Shown here: piece by piece, positions 49,848 to 59,275 of the stretch
Layout: each line of letters starts with the position of its first letter
Position numbering within the stretch: the stretch's first letter is position 1
Assembly: GCA_905221605.1 (NCBI GenBank)
Contig: CAJNDS010002190.1
Location: 1,520,788-1,584,787 of the forward strand
DNA: 64,000 nucleotides
Reading direction: 5' to 3'
From: Symbiodinium natans
Taxonomy: Eukaryota > Sar > Dinophyceae > Suessiales > Symbiodiniaceae
Notes under the pieces: model-generated
What the model saw: only the letters and a program-made list of their open reading frames with translations
Told to the model about the DNA's origin: nothing
Databases searched by the model: none
Translations under genes and position numbers: made by a program

Positions 49848-49928
49848 ACGCCTGAAGAGAGGCACATGGAGCTCTCCTGGCCCGAATACCTGGTGTGCCT
49901 AGGCAAGGGAAGCAAGTCTGGCTTGTAG
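49848..49928 (+). CDS. Terminal exon
   Basis: TGTGTCCTTAG acceptor, TPEERHMELSWPEYLVCLGK then GSKSGL, TAG from the following GTGTAGG array. Confidence 0.55.
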   Translation, partial: TPEERHMELSWPEYLVCLGKGSKSGL

Positions 49929-50064
49929 GGTGTAGGGTGTAGGGTGTAGGGTGTAGGGTGTAGGGTGTAGGGTTTAGGGTTTAGGGTTTAGGGTTTAGGG
50001 TTTAGGGTTTAGGGTTTAGGGTTTAGGGTTTAGGGTTTAGGGTTTAGGGTTTAGGGTTTAGGGC
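49922..50064. repeat. GTGTAGG block grading into TTTAGGG array
   Basis: Six GGGTGTA units precede about 14 TTTAGGG units, another local homogenisation. Confidence 0.85.
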
Positions 50065-50081
50065 CAGGCTTTTTCTTGCAG

Positions 50082-50198
50082 GGCTTTGGCTTGAGGATCT
50101 CATGGTTTAGGATGTTTATGGTCCTGGTTGTTTTTTTTTTGTTCATCTCTTCATTGTTTGATGTATTACCTGTTTTTGCGATAGGGTCTTTGGCTTAG
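50082..50198 (+). CDS. Candidate hydrophobic exon
   Basis: TTTTTCTTGCAG acceptor, GFGLRISWFRMFMVLVVFFL then FISSLFDVLPVFAIGSLA, TAG. T-rich DNA can look hydrophobic by chance. Confidence 0.35.
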   Translation, partial: GFGLRISWFRMFMVLVVFFLFISSLFDVLPVFAIGSLA

Positions 50199-50231
50199 GG
50201 ATGGTTAGGGCCGCTGGTGTTTTAGGCAGGA

Positions 50232-50268
50232 ATGCTCCAAGTCCTTGGAAGCGTCATACTCAGGACGC
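50232..50268 (+). CDS. Candidate 5' exon with strong donor
   Basis: ATG 50232, MLQVLGSVILRT, then GTAAGTGC, the best donor consensus in the region. Confidence 0.4.
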
Positions 50269-50414
50269 GTAAGTGCACCCTCCGCAAAGACTGAGAAGCA
50301 AGTTTTTCTAGACCCCCTTCCCCAATACTCTTAATCAATCAAACCCTAAACCATAACGCTAAACCCGAAACTCTAAATCGATATATATATATATATATAT
50401 GTGTGGGCTGCCAG

Positions 50415-50520
50415 GTCTTTCGTTTGTACGTACTTGTGGCATAATGGCGAATGGTGGTGGTGGGTGATCCCAAAAAACCTCAACAACTTTAGCCTGGCCT
50501 TGGCTAAGAACCGAAAAACG
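50415..50520 (+). CDS. Exon
   Basis: GGCTGCCAG acceptor, SFVCTYLWHNGEWWWWVIPK and NLNNFSLALAKNRKT, donor GTTCAGGG. Tryptophan-rich middle; unidentified. Confidence 0.5.
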
Positions 50521-50802
50521 GTTCAGGGTTTAGGTTTTCCACAGGGTTCAGGGTCGAGAGGGCGCCACAACTCAGGACTTAGGGCTTCTAGGGCTGAGGG
50601 TTTACCCTAAACCCTAAACCCTCTACCCTCTAAACCCTAAACCCTAAACCCTAAATCCTAAACCCTAAACCCTAAACCTCCATTGTTCAGGGTTTAGGCC
50701 TTCTGGGGTTCGGGGTTCAAGGCGTTGTTCAGGGTTTGGGGCTTTTCGGGTTTAGGGTTTATAGTTTAGGGTTCAGGGCTTCTGGGCTTCTGCGGTTCAG
50801 GC

Positions 50803-50960
50803 GTGTAGGGCTTTCATTGTTCAGGGCTTCTGGGGTTCAGGGCGTAGGGCTTCCATTGTTCAGGGTTGAGGGCTTGCAGGGTTTAGGGTTTAGGGCTCAG
50901 GGGTCTGAGGTTCGAGGTGTAGGGCTTTCATTGTTCAGGGTTCGGGGCTTCTGGAGTTCA
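50803..50960. repeat. Three copies of a ~50-bp repeat
   Basis: TAGGGCTTTCATTGTTCAGG (or TTCC) plus GCTTCTGGGGTTCAGG recurs at 50805, 50855 and 50919. The ORF across it (GVGLPLFRV...) is a repeat artefact. Confidence 0.7.
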
Positions 50961-50974
50961 AGGTTTTCGGGCAG

Positions 50975-51010
50975 GTCTTTCGGCCTGGCATCGAGCGATC
51001 TAGTTGCGAA
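50975..51010 (+). CDS. Candidate 12-codon exon
   Basis: TTCGGGCAG acceptor, SFGLASSDLVAK, then GTATAGGG. Confidence 0.35.
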
Positions 51011-51406
51011 GTATAGGGTTCAGTTTAGACTCTTTGTCTAGGCCCATCTCAGGTGGATAGTTGCCCCCCGTTACTATACCCCTGGCGCAACGCCGCATAG
51101 TATCTTTACCTACGTATGCTTCGGAAGCGAAGACGTAGAATCCTCCACATGGGAGCTCCTGGCCCCCTGATTGGTCCAGAAGGGTTTTTCAGGATTTAGG
51201 GTTTAGGGTTTAGGGTTTAGGGTTTAGGGTTTAGGGTTTAGGGTTTAGGGTTTAGGGTTTAGGGATTGAATGTCAGGTTTAGTGTTTCAGGTTTAGGGGT
51301 TTAGAAGTTAGGGATTTGGGGCTTGCGGGGCTCTTTTCCCCTGTTGCAGATCCTTGTTCGCAGCGTCTAGACTGTATGTTTTGCTTTCTGCCCCTCCCAA
51401 CTGCAG

Positions 51407-51469
51407 AAAGAGCTTGTAGTTCCCTCCTTCTTGCTCTATACCGTCGTGTATCCCCCCCGTCGCTGTTGA
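51407..51469 (+). CDS. Terminal exon with strong acceptor
   Basis: CTGCCCCTCCCAACTGCAG, then KELVVPSFLLYTVVYPPRRC, TGA 51467-51469. Confidence 0.55.
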   Translation, partial: KELVVPSFLLYTVVYPPRRC

Positions 51470-51668
51470 AAGAATTGGAAGGGGGATGGGGGGCAAGGGG
51501 GGTCGTGTGGGTGGGGGTGGGGGGTAACGATTAGAGTCTTAGTGCTCCAGACCCTAAACCCTAAACGCTAGAACCTTAAACCCTAGAACTGTAAACCCAA
51601 ACCCTAAACCCGAAACCCTAAACCCTAAACCCTAAACCCTGAACTCCTTCTCCGCGTCTCGTTTGCAG

Positions 51669-52842
51669 GAGCCCTAGTACGCTTGCAGCCTGCCTTCGAT
51701 CCGGAGCTCGGGGGCCTAAAGATGCCGTGAGTTTAGGGTTTAGGGTTTAGGGTTTGGGTTTTGGGGTTTTAGGGTTTTAGGGTTTTAGGGTTTTAGGGTT
51801 TTAGGGTTTTAGGGTTTTAGGGTTTTAGGGTTTTAGGGTTTTAGGGTTTTAGGGTTTTAGGGTTTTAGGGTTTTAGGGTGTTAGGGTTTTAGGGTTTTAG
51901 GGTTTTAGGGTTTTAGGGTTTTAGGGTTTTAGGGTTTTAGGGTTTTAGGGTTTTAGGGTTTTAGGGTTTTAGGGTTTTAGGGTTTTAGGGCTTTGGGTTT
52001 ATAGGGTTTTGGGGTTTAATTCGTATGTTCCCACAAGCATTGCGACTTAGGTGAACTAGAGGCCGGTGGGCTTCATCAGGGCTCGGTTTGAGGGCCTCAT
52101 CTATGAGCCCGAAGTAAACCTCTACACCTCTAAACCCTAAACCCTAAACCCTAAACCCTAACCCCTAACCCCTAAACCCTAAACCCCTAGACTATCAACC
52201 CTCAGCCTGGACCTAGTGAACCGAAACCCTAAACCCGAAACCCTAATCCATCTCTGCGGAGTGGACACTTGACCCCTTAAGCCCGAACTTCCACGCAGAA
52301 GTGCCAGCAGTTCGGTACCCTAAACCCTAAACCCTAAACCCTGAACCCTAAACCCTTCTACAATCCCTTTAATTCGCATTGAATCACCTGCTCAGCACCT
52401 GCTCTGGAGGGCTCTGTAGTATGTGCCTATGGCTAGGGGGGGGGGGGGTTCCTCACACCAAGCAGAGTCCAAGTAGTCGAATGAAACCCTAAAAGCCTTT
52501 AGGGTTTAGGGTCTAGGGTTTAGGGTCAAGGACTTAGGGCTGAGGGCTTAGGGCTTAGGGCTTAGGGTTTAGGGCTTGCATACTCCAGCAGGTTCTTCGC
52601 CGACCAGCTCGCCGACTTTTTCGAGTGCTTCAAGCCGCAGCTCGACCCGAAACCCTAAACCCTAAACCCTGAACCCTAACCCCTACATCGGTTCAGGGAG
52701 CCGGCCCTGCTTGACCCGGTTTAGGGTTTAGGGTTACTAGCATTATATCTTCGAATGAGTATTTTCCGGTAGTTCATGCGGTCGAAGCATCTTAGGGGGT
52801 TTTAACTGCGTCACTGAGCAGTGCTGTGACCAATTTGGAACA
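51669..52842 (+). CDS. Six-exon gene model with five repeat introns, all in phase
   Basis: Exons: 51669-51726 (ALVRLQPAFDPELGGLKM), 52080-52113 (ARFEGLIYEPE), 52262-52314 (WTLDPLSPNFHAEVPAV), 52592-52648 (FFADQLADFFECFKPQLD), 52697-52718 (EPALLDP) and 52822-52842 (CCDQFGT, then GTTAAGTG). Introns: 51727-52079 (GTGAGT ... TTTTAGGG octamers ... CATCAG), 52114-52261 (GTAAAC, CCCTAAA, ends GCGGAG), 52315-52591 (GTACCC, mixed, ends CCAGCAG), 52649-52696 (GA ... CCCTAAA ... TTCAG, 48 bp) and 52719-52821 (GTTTAGGG ... GAGCAG). Phases 2, 0, 2, 2, 0 match at every junction. Neither end of the gene is defined. No domain recognised. Confidence 0.6.
51770..51992. repeat. TTTTAGGG octamer array
   Basis: About 27 nearly perfect TTTTAGGG units, making up most of predicted intron 51727-52079. 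TTTTAGGG is the Chlamydomonas-type telomere unit, here a local variant beside TTTAGGG arrays. A smaller one is at 34627-34700 and another at 11705-11750. Confidence 0.9.
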
Positions 52843-53556
52843 GTTAAGTGTATCTAACGGGCATTGCATGGTCCCTTAACATGGTAAAGGGTTTAGGGTT
52901 TAGGGGTTTAGGGATTAGGGTTTAGGGTTTAGGGTTTGTGCATGGTTTATAAAGGTCACAGAAGGTTTTCCTAATTTGGGGATAGACTCAGGGCCCATAT
53001 AGCAACCCTAGCAGAGTACATATACGTCTGTGTCGTGCTGAGGTCTGATTAAGCCGTGTTACGCCCCCAAAACCCTTCATACCCTAAAACCCGAAATCCC
53101 CAAAACCCTGCAGCCTTGAAACCCAGACAGCCCTAAAGCCCCAAAGAACCAAAACCCCGAAACCCCTAAACCCTAAACCCCTAAACCCTAAATCTCTAAA
53201 ACCCTGTTCAAAGCCTTAACCCCTAGATGCCATAAACCCTAAAACCTTAAAAAACCTGAGCCCCTAAAACCCTAAACCCTAAAACCCTAATTGCGGAAGC
53301 CCCCAACCCTAAAACCCTAGACACCTAAATGCTGAGACCCATATCGAGGTTGAGCGACGACATCCTTGCAGGAAACCCGGTAAGCGCAGGCCTGGTAGTC
53401 GGGATTATTGGGACTGAAGGGGATTTAGGGGTTAGGATTTAGAACTGAGGGCTTAGCGGTCAGGACTGAGGGTTTAGGGTTTAAGGTGATAGGTTGTGTT
53501 TATTTCGGGTGTGCCTGCACTCACCACCTCCCCTTGCCCCCCTCCCCCCCCTCCAG

Positions 53557-53673
53557 GTGCCCCTGAGTCAGGACTTCTGTGTCCTGGCATATGGCGTGTT
53601 CAGGGCAGCGGGGGTAGGGGTCTCTCTGCCGGGTAACTTTGCTTCTGAATGCCCTGTCAGCTGGCTTGCTTGA
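53557..53673 (+). CDS. Terminal exon with near-ideal acceptor
   Basis: CCCCCCTCCCCCCCTCCAG, then VPLSQDFCVLAYGVFRAAGV and GVSLPGNFASECPVSWLA, TGA 53671-53673. About 39 codons, unrecognised. Confidence 0.6.
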   Translation: MPLSQDFCVLAYGVFRAAGVGVSLPGNFASECPVSWLA

Positions 53674-54060
53674 GCTTGAAACCCTTTGGAAATCACAGGA
53701 CGTGGGACAGCCGCGATTACAAGCAAGTTAGCAGTACTACAGCACATTTACGATTGTTGGCCGCTATAGTATGTTAGTGTCTCACTATCGCATCGAGTGG
53801 GAATTGTCCTCAGAAGGGAAAAGGTGCAGTAGGATTCATGTTAAGGCTGCCCCGGTTTTGGTTAGTGTATCCAGGTTTCCTCAGTGATATGGGTGTTTAT
53901 ATGTGTAGACCCCAAACGAGGCGGGGTCCCCTTCGGTGCATATCCCAAATACGCTGCGACTGTGTGTTCGCTCAAAGCCCCTAAACCCTGAACCCTGAAC
54001 CCTGACCCCTGAACCCTAAACCCTAAACCCTAAACCCTAAACCCTAAACCCTAAACCCTA
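53674..54060. other. Unique DNA then CCCTAAA array; no gene seen
   Basis: Unique sequence to 53980, then CCCTGAA/CCCTAAA to 54067. Probably 3' flank of the preceding exon. Confidence 0.4.
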
Positions 54061-54085
54061 AACCCTCAACCCATCCCTGCTGCAG

Positions 54086-54165
54086 GGCGCAAGGTGGGCA
54101 ACCCCAAGGACGAGGTGCCTTCGGTGGTTCAGTTCTTCATAAGTCCACGGTTCAGGTCATGCTAG
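54086..54165 (+). CDS. Terminal exon
   Basis: CATCCCTGCTGCAG acceptor, RKVGNPKDEVPSVVQFFISP then RFRSC, TAG at the start of a TAGGG block. A partial copy of its last ~25 bp recurs at 54331-54356. Confidence 0.55.
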
Positions 54166-54187
54166 GGTTTGGGTTTAGGGTTTAGGG

Positions 54188-54243
54188 TCTAGGGTTTAGG
54201 GTCTCTAGGGTCTAGGGTCTAGGGTCTAGGGTCTAGGGTCTAG
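54188..54243. repeat. CTAGGGT heptamer array
   Basis: About eight GGGTCTA units, a homogenised TTTAGGG variant. Confidence 0.8.
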
Positions 54244-54623
54244 TTTAGGGTTCTGGTCTCTGGGCCCTATTGGGTATAAGATTGTTCTCTTCAGGATTTT
54301 TTGTTCGAGGCTTCTGGGGGCCATCCCAGTTCATAAGTCTAGGGTTCAGGTCATCCTTGGGTTCAGGGTTTAGGGTTTAGGGTATAGGGAAGGGGTTTAG
54401 GGTTTAGGGCTTAGGGTTTAAGGTTTAAGGTTTAGGGTTTAGGGTTTGGGGTTTAGGGTTTAGGGTTGAGGGTTTTAGGGTTTAGGGTTTCATCAGTTTG
54501 GGGTGTTGGACCCCGGGTTCAGGGTTAGAGTTTAGGCTTTAGGGTCTAGGTTTAGCAGGGTTTCAGAGTTCCAGGTTCAGAGTTCAGGGTTGAGGGTTTA
54601 GGGTTGAGGGGTTTAGGGTTTAG

Positions 54624-54874
54624 GGTGGTTGGAGCATCGAGTTCCTTCTTTCCCTGACTTCGGTAAGCTTCCTCAGGCTAGGGTTCGGGTTTGGGGTTTA
54701 GGGTTTAGGGTTTAGGGCGCACCTGATCAAACCCCCAAAAATACCCTAGTACAACGGGTCTGTACATGGAGGATTTGGGGGGGGGGGAGAGTGGCTGTTG
54801 GGTAGGGTTGTTGAGTCGGAGAACCCCAATTAGCTTCCCTTCTGGGCGCAGGATTTATAGATTCAATCGTTTAG
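54624..54874 (+). CDS. Two-exon gene end; first acceptor is TTTAG of the array
   Basis: Exon 54624-54662 follows TTTAG and reads WLEHRVPSFPDF, donor GTAAGCTT. The second exon (54852-54874, acceptor CTGGGCGCAG, phase 1) reads FIDSIV, TAG. Confidence 0.45.
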
Positions 54875-55028
54875 GCTCGAACCCTAAACCATCAAATCTG
54901 TACTTCAAGGGTCAGAATAGTTCCGAATAGTATCCCCTTATGGTCTCTTCATTTTTATACTATTGTAGCCCCCCAAAATCCCTATTCCAATCATTCAGGC
55001 CCCTACATTAGCCTCTGTGCTTCTGCAG

Positions 55029-55056
55029 CTTTTGGGATCCTAAAGATGAGATTGGG
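55029..55056 (+). CDS. Nine-codon exon candidate
   Basis: CTTCTGCAG acceptor, FWDPKDEIG, then GTTTAGGG. Confidence 0.4.
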
Positions 55057-55371
55057 GTTTAGGGTTTAGGGTTTAGGGTTGAAAGGGGTTCCTATTTTGT
55101 AGCTTTATAGGGCCCAAGTATATACTATCTTGGTGCACACGGGCTTTGGGGATGGCATACCATCAAAATCCTACAGTTTAGGGTTTAGGGTTTAGGGTTT
55201 AGGGCAACCCTTGTTGCATGGAACCCCCCCCCCCCCCTCCCCCCGCCCCCCCCCCTCCCCCCCCCCCCCCTCACCCCCCCCCCCCCTCCCCCACCCCCCC
55301 CCCCCCTCCCCCCCCCCCCCTCCCCCCCTCCCCCCCCCCCCTCCCTGCCCCCCCCCCCCCCGCAGCTAGGG

Positions 55372-55440
55372 AGGATTTGGGAGTTCTAGGGGCCGAGGGC
55401 CTAGGATTTGGGAGTTCTAGGGGCCGAGGGCCTAGGACCC
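55372..55440. repeat. Tandem ~36-bp duplication beside poly-C
   Basis: GGATTTGGGAGTTCTAGGGG with GCCGAGGGCCTA is present twice in tandem, directly after a C-rich tract (55219-55362). Confidence 0.8.
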
Positions 55441-55601
55441 AGAGTAAGAGTGGGCCTTTATTCCCCTTCTGTTCGGGTTTAGGTTCCCTTATAAGCCGCT
55501 GTACACCAAAAAGGTCACCCTTTTTTTTATGTGTAGGTAATGCCTAGGGTACTCCTGCATCTGGTTAGGCTTTGGGAATTTTGGGGGTCTATTGAGTTGA
55601 A

Positions 55602-55685
55602 ATGGAGGCCTTGCTGGCCCTCATTGCGAAGATCTTCGAGGACAGCGCTTGCCGGGAGGGTGCAGGATTTGAACCCCCAAGCTAG
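55602..55685 (+). CDS. Candidate small ORF or exon
   Basis: ATG 55602: MEALLALIAKIFEDSACREG then AGFEPPS, TAG. Helical and GC-rich in third positions; may be a complete short ORF or an exon ending GTGCAG. Confidence 0.5.
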   Translation: MEALLALIAKIFEDSACREGAGFEPPS

Positions 55686-55835
55686 GAGGGCTCTGTTGGG
55701 GCAATTTGGCGGCCCTAAACCCTAAACTTGCCCTAACCCTAAACCCTAAACCCTAAACCCTAAACCCTAAACTTGCCCTAAACCCTAAACCCTAAACCCT
55801 AAACCCTAAACCCTAAACCCTAAGTTCCTTTCCAG

Positions 55836-55869
55836 TGGTGCCTCCTAGTATCGCTGACATTTTTACACG
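55836..55869 (+). CDS. Hydrophobic exon
   Basis: GTTCCTTTCCAG acceptor, WCLLVSLTFLH, donor GTTCGGGTTT. Flanked by a CCCTAAA array on the left. Confidence 0.4.
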
Positions 55870-55971
55870 GTTCGGGTTTAGGGTTTCCAGGGGTGCGAAC
55901 GGTTAGACCAAGATATGAGAGTTAGGGTCTCAATACGTTAAGACTCAGCCGATCAGATCAGCCATTAACAG

Positions 55972-56031
55972 GAGCTCGCAACCCTATCAACCCTAGTGGG
56001 CGGGCGCGCTGAAATGGTGTGTCCGTTGTAG
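55972..56031 (+). CDS. Terminal exon
   Basis: CATTAACAG acceptor, ELATLSTLVGGRAEMVCPL, TAG 56029-56031. Confidence 0.5.
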   Translation, partial: ELATLSTLVGGRAEMVCPL

Positions 56032-56086
56032 GAAAAAAAGCACGCGAAACCCTAAACCCTAAACCATATACCCTTTTCCTTCCTAG

Positions 56087-56154
56087 GGGAGCTTCTTTGT
56101 GCTCTCCAGGAGTGCGATGAAGACGGCACGGGCACCATCGATGAGACTGAGTAG
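56087..56154 (+). CDS. Terminal exon with an EF-hand loop
   Basis: CCCTTTTCCTTCCTAG acceptor, then ELLCALQECDEDGTGTIDET and E, TAG. DEDGTGTIDETE is a canonical 12-residue EF-hand loop (D1, D3, T5, G6, T7, I8, D9, E12) after a short helix, so calcium binding is expected. The stop follows the loop at once and the exiting helix is missing, so the gene is truncated or this is an exon read past its true donor. Confidence 0.65.
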
Positions 56155-56466
56155 GGGGTCCCAGGCCCTCCTCAACCCTAGTGTTTAGGGCTTATAGGGT
56201 TTATTCTGCTTATGGGGCTTATAGGGTTCAGGGTGTTTGGGGTTTAAAGGGTTTAGGGTTTAGGGTGTTTCGGGTTTAGGGTTTAGGGTTTAGGAGGAGG
56301 GGCTTGGGTTTTGAGGACTTAAGGTTTAGCCTCGAACTTCCCTTGAGACTGTATACTGCATCATGCCCTACATATCCTGAATGCCCTAGATACCCCAAAT
56401 ATCTTGTATCCCTGAACACCCAATTACCGAAGACCCTGGCGACCCTGAATAGCCGAACTTCCATAG

Positions 56467-56527
56467 GCGTCTGGTGTTCATCGAAATTGTTGTGGGTCGA
56501 AGTCTACAGTCCATGAAGAATGCCTGA
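56467..56527 (+). CDS. Candidate terminal exon
   Basis: ACTTCCATAG acceptor, RLVFIEIVVGRSLQSMKNA, TGA. A second frame (ASGVHRNCCGSKSTVHEECL) is also open, so the reading is uncertain. Confidence 0.4.
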
Positions 56528-56589
56528 AGTATGCCTGACTGGCCCAAAGCCCTGCCAGGGCCGCTAAACCCTAAACCCTCAACCCTCAA

Positions 56590-56742
56590 CCCAAAACCCT
56601 AAACCTTAAACCCTAAACCCTAAACCCTAAACCCTAACCCTAAACCCTAAACCCTAAACCCTAAACCCTAAACCCTAAACCCTAAACCCTAAACCCTAAA
56701 CCCTAAACCCTAAACCCTAAACCCTAAACCCTAAACCCTTTC
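56590..56742. repeat. CCCTAAA array
   Basis: About 20 heptamers; a second array of similar length follows at 56891-57017 beyond one terminal exon. Confidence 0.9.
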
Positions 56743-56783
56743 CCAAAGCCAGTGGCACCCTGCTTCATGTTTTTCCGTCTCAG

Positions 56784-56855
56784 GATCCGCTTGTACAAAC
56801 AGCACCATGTGTGCCATCCCACGCTTCCTGGGCAGACCTGGAATATGACCTCTAA
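56784..56855 (+). CDS. Terminal exon between two arrays
   Basis: TGTTTTTCCGTCTCAG acceptor, DPLVQTAPCVPSHASWADLE then YDL, TAA 56853-56855. Confidence 0.6.
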   Translation, partial: DPLVQTAPCVPSHASWADLEYDL

Positions 56856-57090
56856 ATCCTAAAGCCCGAAACCCTAAATCCTAAAACCCTCACCCTAAAC
56901 CCTAAACCCTAAACCCTAAACCCTAAACCCTAAACCCTAAACCCTAAACCCTAAACCCTAAACCCTAAACCCTAAACCCTAAACCCTAAACCCTAAACCC
57001 TAAACCCTAAACCCTATCTCAGCCTAAACCAACAATTTGCCCGGGCCTGAAGAGTTCGGCGTGGTTGAGTAGCGCAGAACTTCTCTGAAG

Positions 57091-57135
57091 CTCAGGTTCC
57101 ACAACTGCTTCAACAAGGATGAGGTCCTCGGGGCA
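57091..57135 (+). CDS. 15-codon exon candidate
   Basis: CTTCTCTGAAG acceptor, LRFHNCFNKDEVLGA, then GGGCTTAGGG repeat. Confidence 0.45.
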
Positions 57136-57290
57136 GGGCTTAGGGCTTAGGGCTTAGGGCTTAGGGCTTAGGGCTTAGGGCTTAGGGCTTAGGGCTTAGG
57201 GCTTAGGGCTTAGGGCTTAGGGCTTAGGGCGTAGGGCGTAGGGCGTAGGGCTTAGGGCTTAGGGCTTAGGGTTTAGGGTTTAGGGTTTAG
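57136..57290. repeat. GGGCTTA array
   Basis: About 18 GGGCTTA units with three GGGCGTA, ending in TTTAGGG; a homogenised C-variant of the heptamer. Confidence 0.9.
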
Positions 57291-57328
57291 GGTTGAGACT
57301 TAGGGTTTGGGGCCCTTGGCGCTGACAG

Positions 57329-57443
57329 GGGCCAGGTGTGCTGTGAGGAGGGGTGGTTCAGTCACCGAAGGCCTCATCCCCACAGTGACCCCCAAGCTAG
57401 CAGACCCCAACCGTACTTCAACCCCCAGCACCTTAGAATTTAG
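57329..57443 (+). CDS. Terminal exon, 37 codons
   Basis: GGCGCTGACAG acceptor, GQVCCEEGWFSHRRPHPHSD then PQASRPQPYFNPQHLRI; the stop is TAG of the next TTTAGGG. Confidence 0.55.
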
Positions 57444-57508
57444 GGTTTAGGGTGCAGGGTTTAGGGTTTAGGGTTTAGGGTTTAGGGTTTAGGGTTTAGG
57501 GTGTGTAG

Positions 57509-57565
57509 AAGGGAAGCTCGCTGGTGCTAAAAGCACCCGGGCCGCTCGCTTGCGTTAGCATGTAG
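57509..57565 (+). CDS. Terminal exon
   Basis: GGGTGTGTAG acceptor at the array end, KGSSLVLKAPGPLACVSM, TAG. Confidence 0.5.
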   Translation, partial: KGSSLVLKAPGPLACVSM

Positions 57566-57609
57566 TCCCACCCCAACCACCCAAACTATTCTCATTTAGG
57601 GTTTAGGGT

Positions 57610-59275
57610 TCACCCCCCAAACCCCCCTCAAGGGGGGCTTTCTTGCTTTTTGCAGAGAAAGAGCAGGGCGGGGTCTCCCGAGCTTCATGGAGCCTGTCAG
57701 TGGCTCGTAGGCTTCTTGGAGCTTTCACGGAGTAAAATGGAAGGTGCCCAAAACCGTCAATTGCAATACCAAAAACCCACATTTTCGGGCTTGAAAGGGC
57801 AGCAAAAACGGTCGGGGGTAGCAGGGGCCTCGTTTTCGATGCTAAAACAGAACATTGCAGGCGAGTCCCAAGCAGGGAGGGGGTCCCAGAAGAATTCGGG
57901 AGGTTGCTACAAGGGTCGCAGGAAGGTTTCAGCGGGTTGGGGGGTCTCAGGACGGTTTGGCTTCTGGACGGGTCGCGATCAGTGGGGCCACAAACAAACT
58001 AGAAATGCAGCAATTTTGTGGACATTTTCAGGGTGGTTTTCAAGGTTTTTCAGAATTTTTCAGTGTGTTTATTGCTTTTCCGTGTTTTTCAGGGTGTTTC
58101 AGGGTTTGTAACCCTCGATTCTGATGAAGGGCCGCCCCCGCGACCATTTCACAGCCTAGTTTTGGTCAAGGGGGGGTTGTGTTTTTCAATTTTAAAGGCA
58201 AAATAGGCTTCTGAGACCCCCCCTTGCCTCAAACTCCGACCCCCCCTTGAGAGGGAAAGTTTGCCTCCAAAAAGACCCCAAATGAGGGGGACCCCAGGAT
58301 CGGCCCGGGCCCCAGTTAAAAATGCGATTTTTTAGTACTGAAATCGACGGCTCTGGGTGGTCTCTCGTTTTCTGGATTTTGACCAAAACCGAGCCTTCAC
58401 CGGCTTCGGGATTTCAAGTTTTTCAAGGTTCTTCAAGGTTTTTCAGCGTTTTTCTGTGTTTTTTAAGGTTTTGTCAATGTTTTTCAGGATATTTCAGAGT
58501 TTGTAACCCTCAATTCTGATGGAGGGCCGCCCGCGCGACCTTTTCACAGCCTAGTTTTGGTCAAGGGGGGGTTGTGTTTTTCAATTTTAAAGGCAAAATA
58601 GTCTTCTGAGACCCCCCCTAGCCTCAAACTCCGACCCCCCCTTGAAAGGGAAAGTTTGCCTCCAAAAACACCCCAAATGAGGGGGACCCCAGGATCGGCC
58701 CGGGTCCCAGTTAAAAATGCGATTTTTTAGTACTGAAGTCGGCGGCCCTGGGCGGTCTCTCATTTTGTCAGGGAGGTCCCAGCAGGGTTTTCAGGGGGTG
58801 TCAGGGGCGTCCCAGGGCGGTCCCAGGGGGGTCCCAGGAGGGGGTCCAGGGGGGTCTCAGGGGGTTTCAGGGGGGTCCCAGAGGGTCCCAAAGGGCGGAA
58901 AGGCAACCAAGAGTCCCCGGACCGGCCGGGTCCCCGGAATCTGCCAGCCCGCGCCCCAGACCCCCCCGAGGGGTACCCTGACAGACCCGCCTGGACCTCT
59001 GAAGCCCCGAGGACGGTGGGGCCCCTGGCACCTTCTCAGGGGGGTCCGGTCCCAGGGGGGTCCCAGGGGGGTCCCACGGGGTTCCAGAGGGGGTGCCACC
59101 AAAAAGAAAAAGGTCTGACAGAACGAATCGCTGGAGCCCCCCTGGACCGGCCCCGGCAAGGGGGGGTCCCCGGAATCTGCCAGCCCGGGGCCCCAGACCC
59201 CCCCGGGGGTACCCCCCTGACCCCCGTAAAAAACACTAAAAGACGTAGGTCTGAGGCGTAGCCAGTCACTGCCGT
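57610..59275. other. Compositionally distinct repeat island
   Basis: No telomere-like blocks for 1.6 kb. Blocks 58101-58368 and 58502-58769 are ~90% alike. Further right, GGTCCCAGGGGGGTCCCAGG repeats and a ~45-bp segment (GTCCCCGGAATCTGCCAGCC) recur at 58929 and 59166. A 153-codon ORF (57650-58111) runs through FSGLKGQQKRS-like repeats. It resembles a tandem-repeat element rather than a gene. Confidence 0.6.

Noticed and set aside
55218-55547. Proline-rich 109-codon ORF
   Set aside because: Encoded by a poly-C tract that is probably mis-assembled; only the downstream part is unique.
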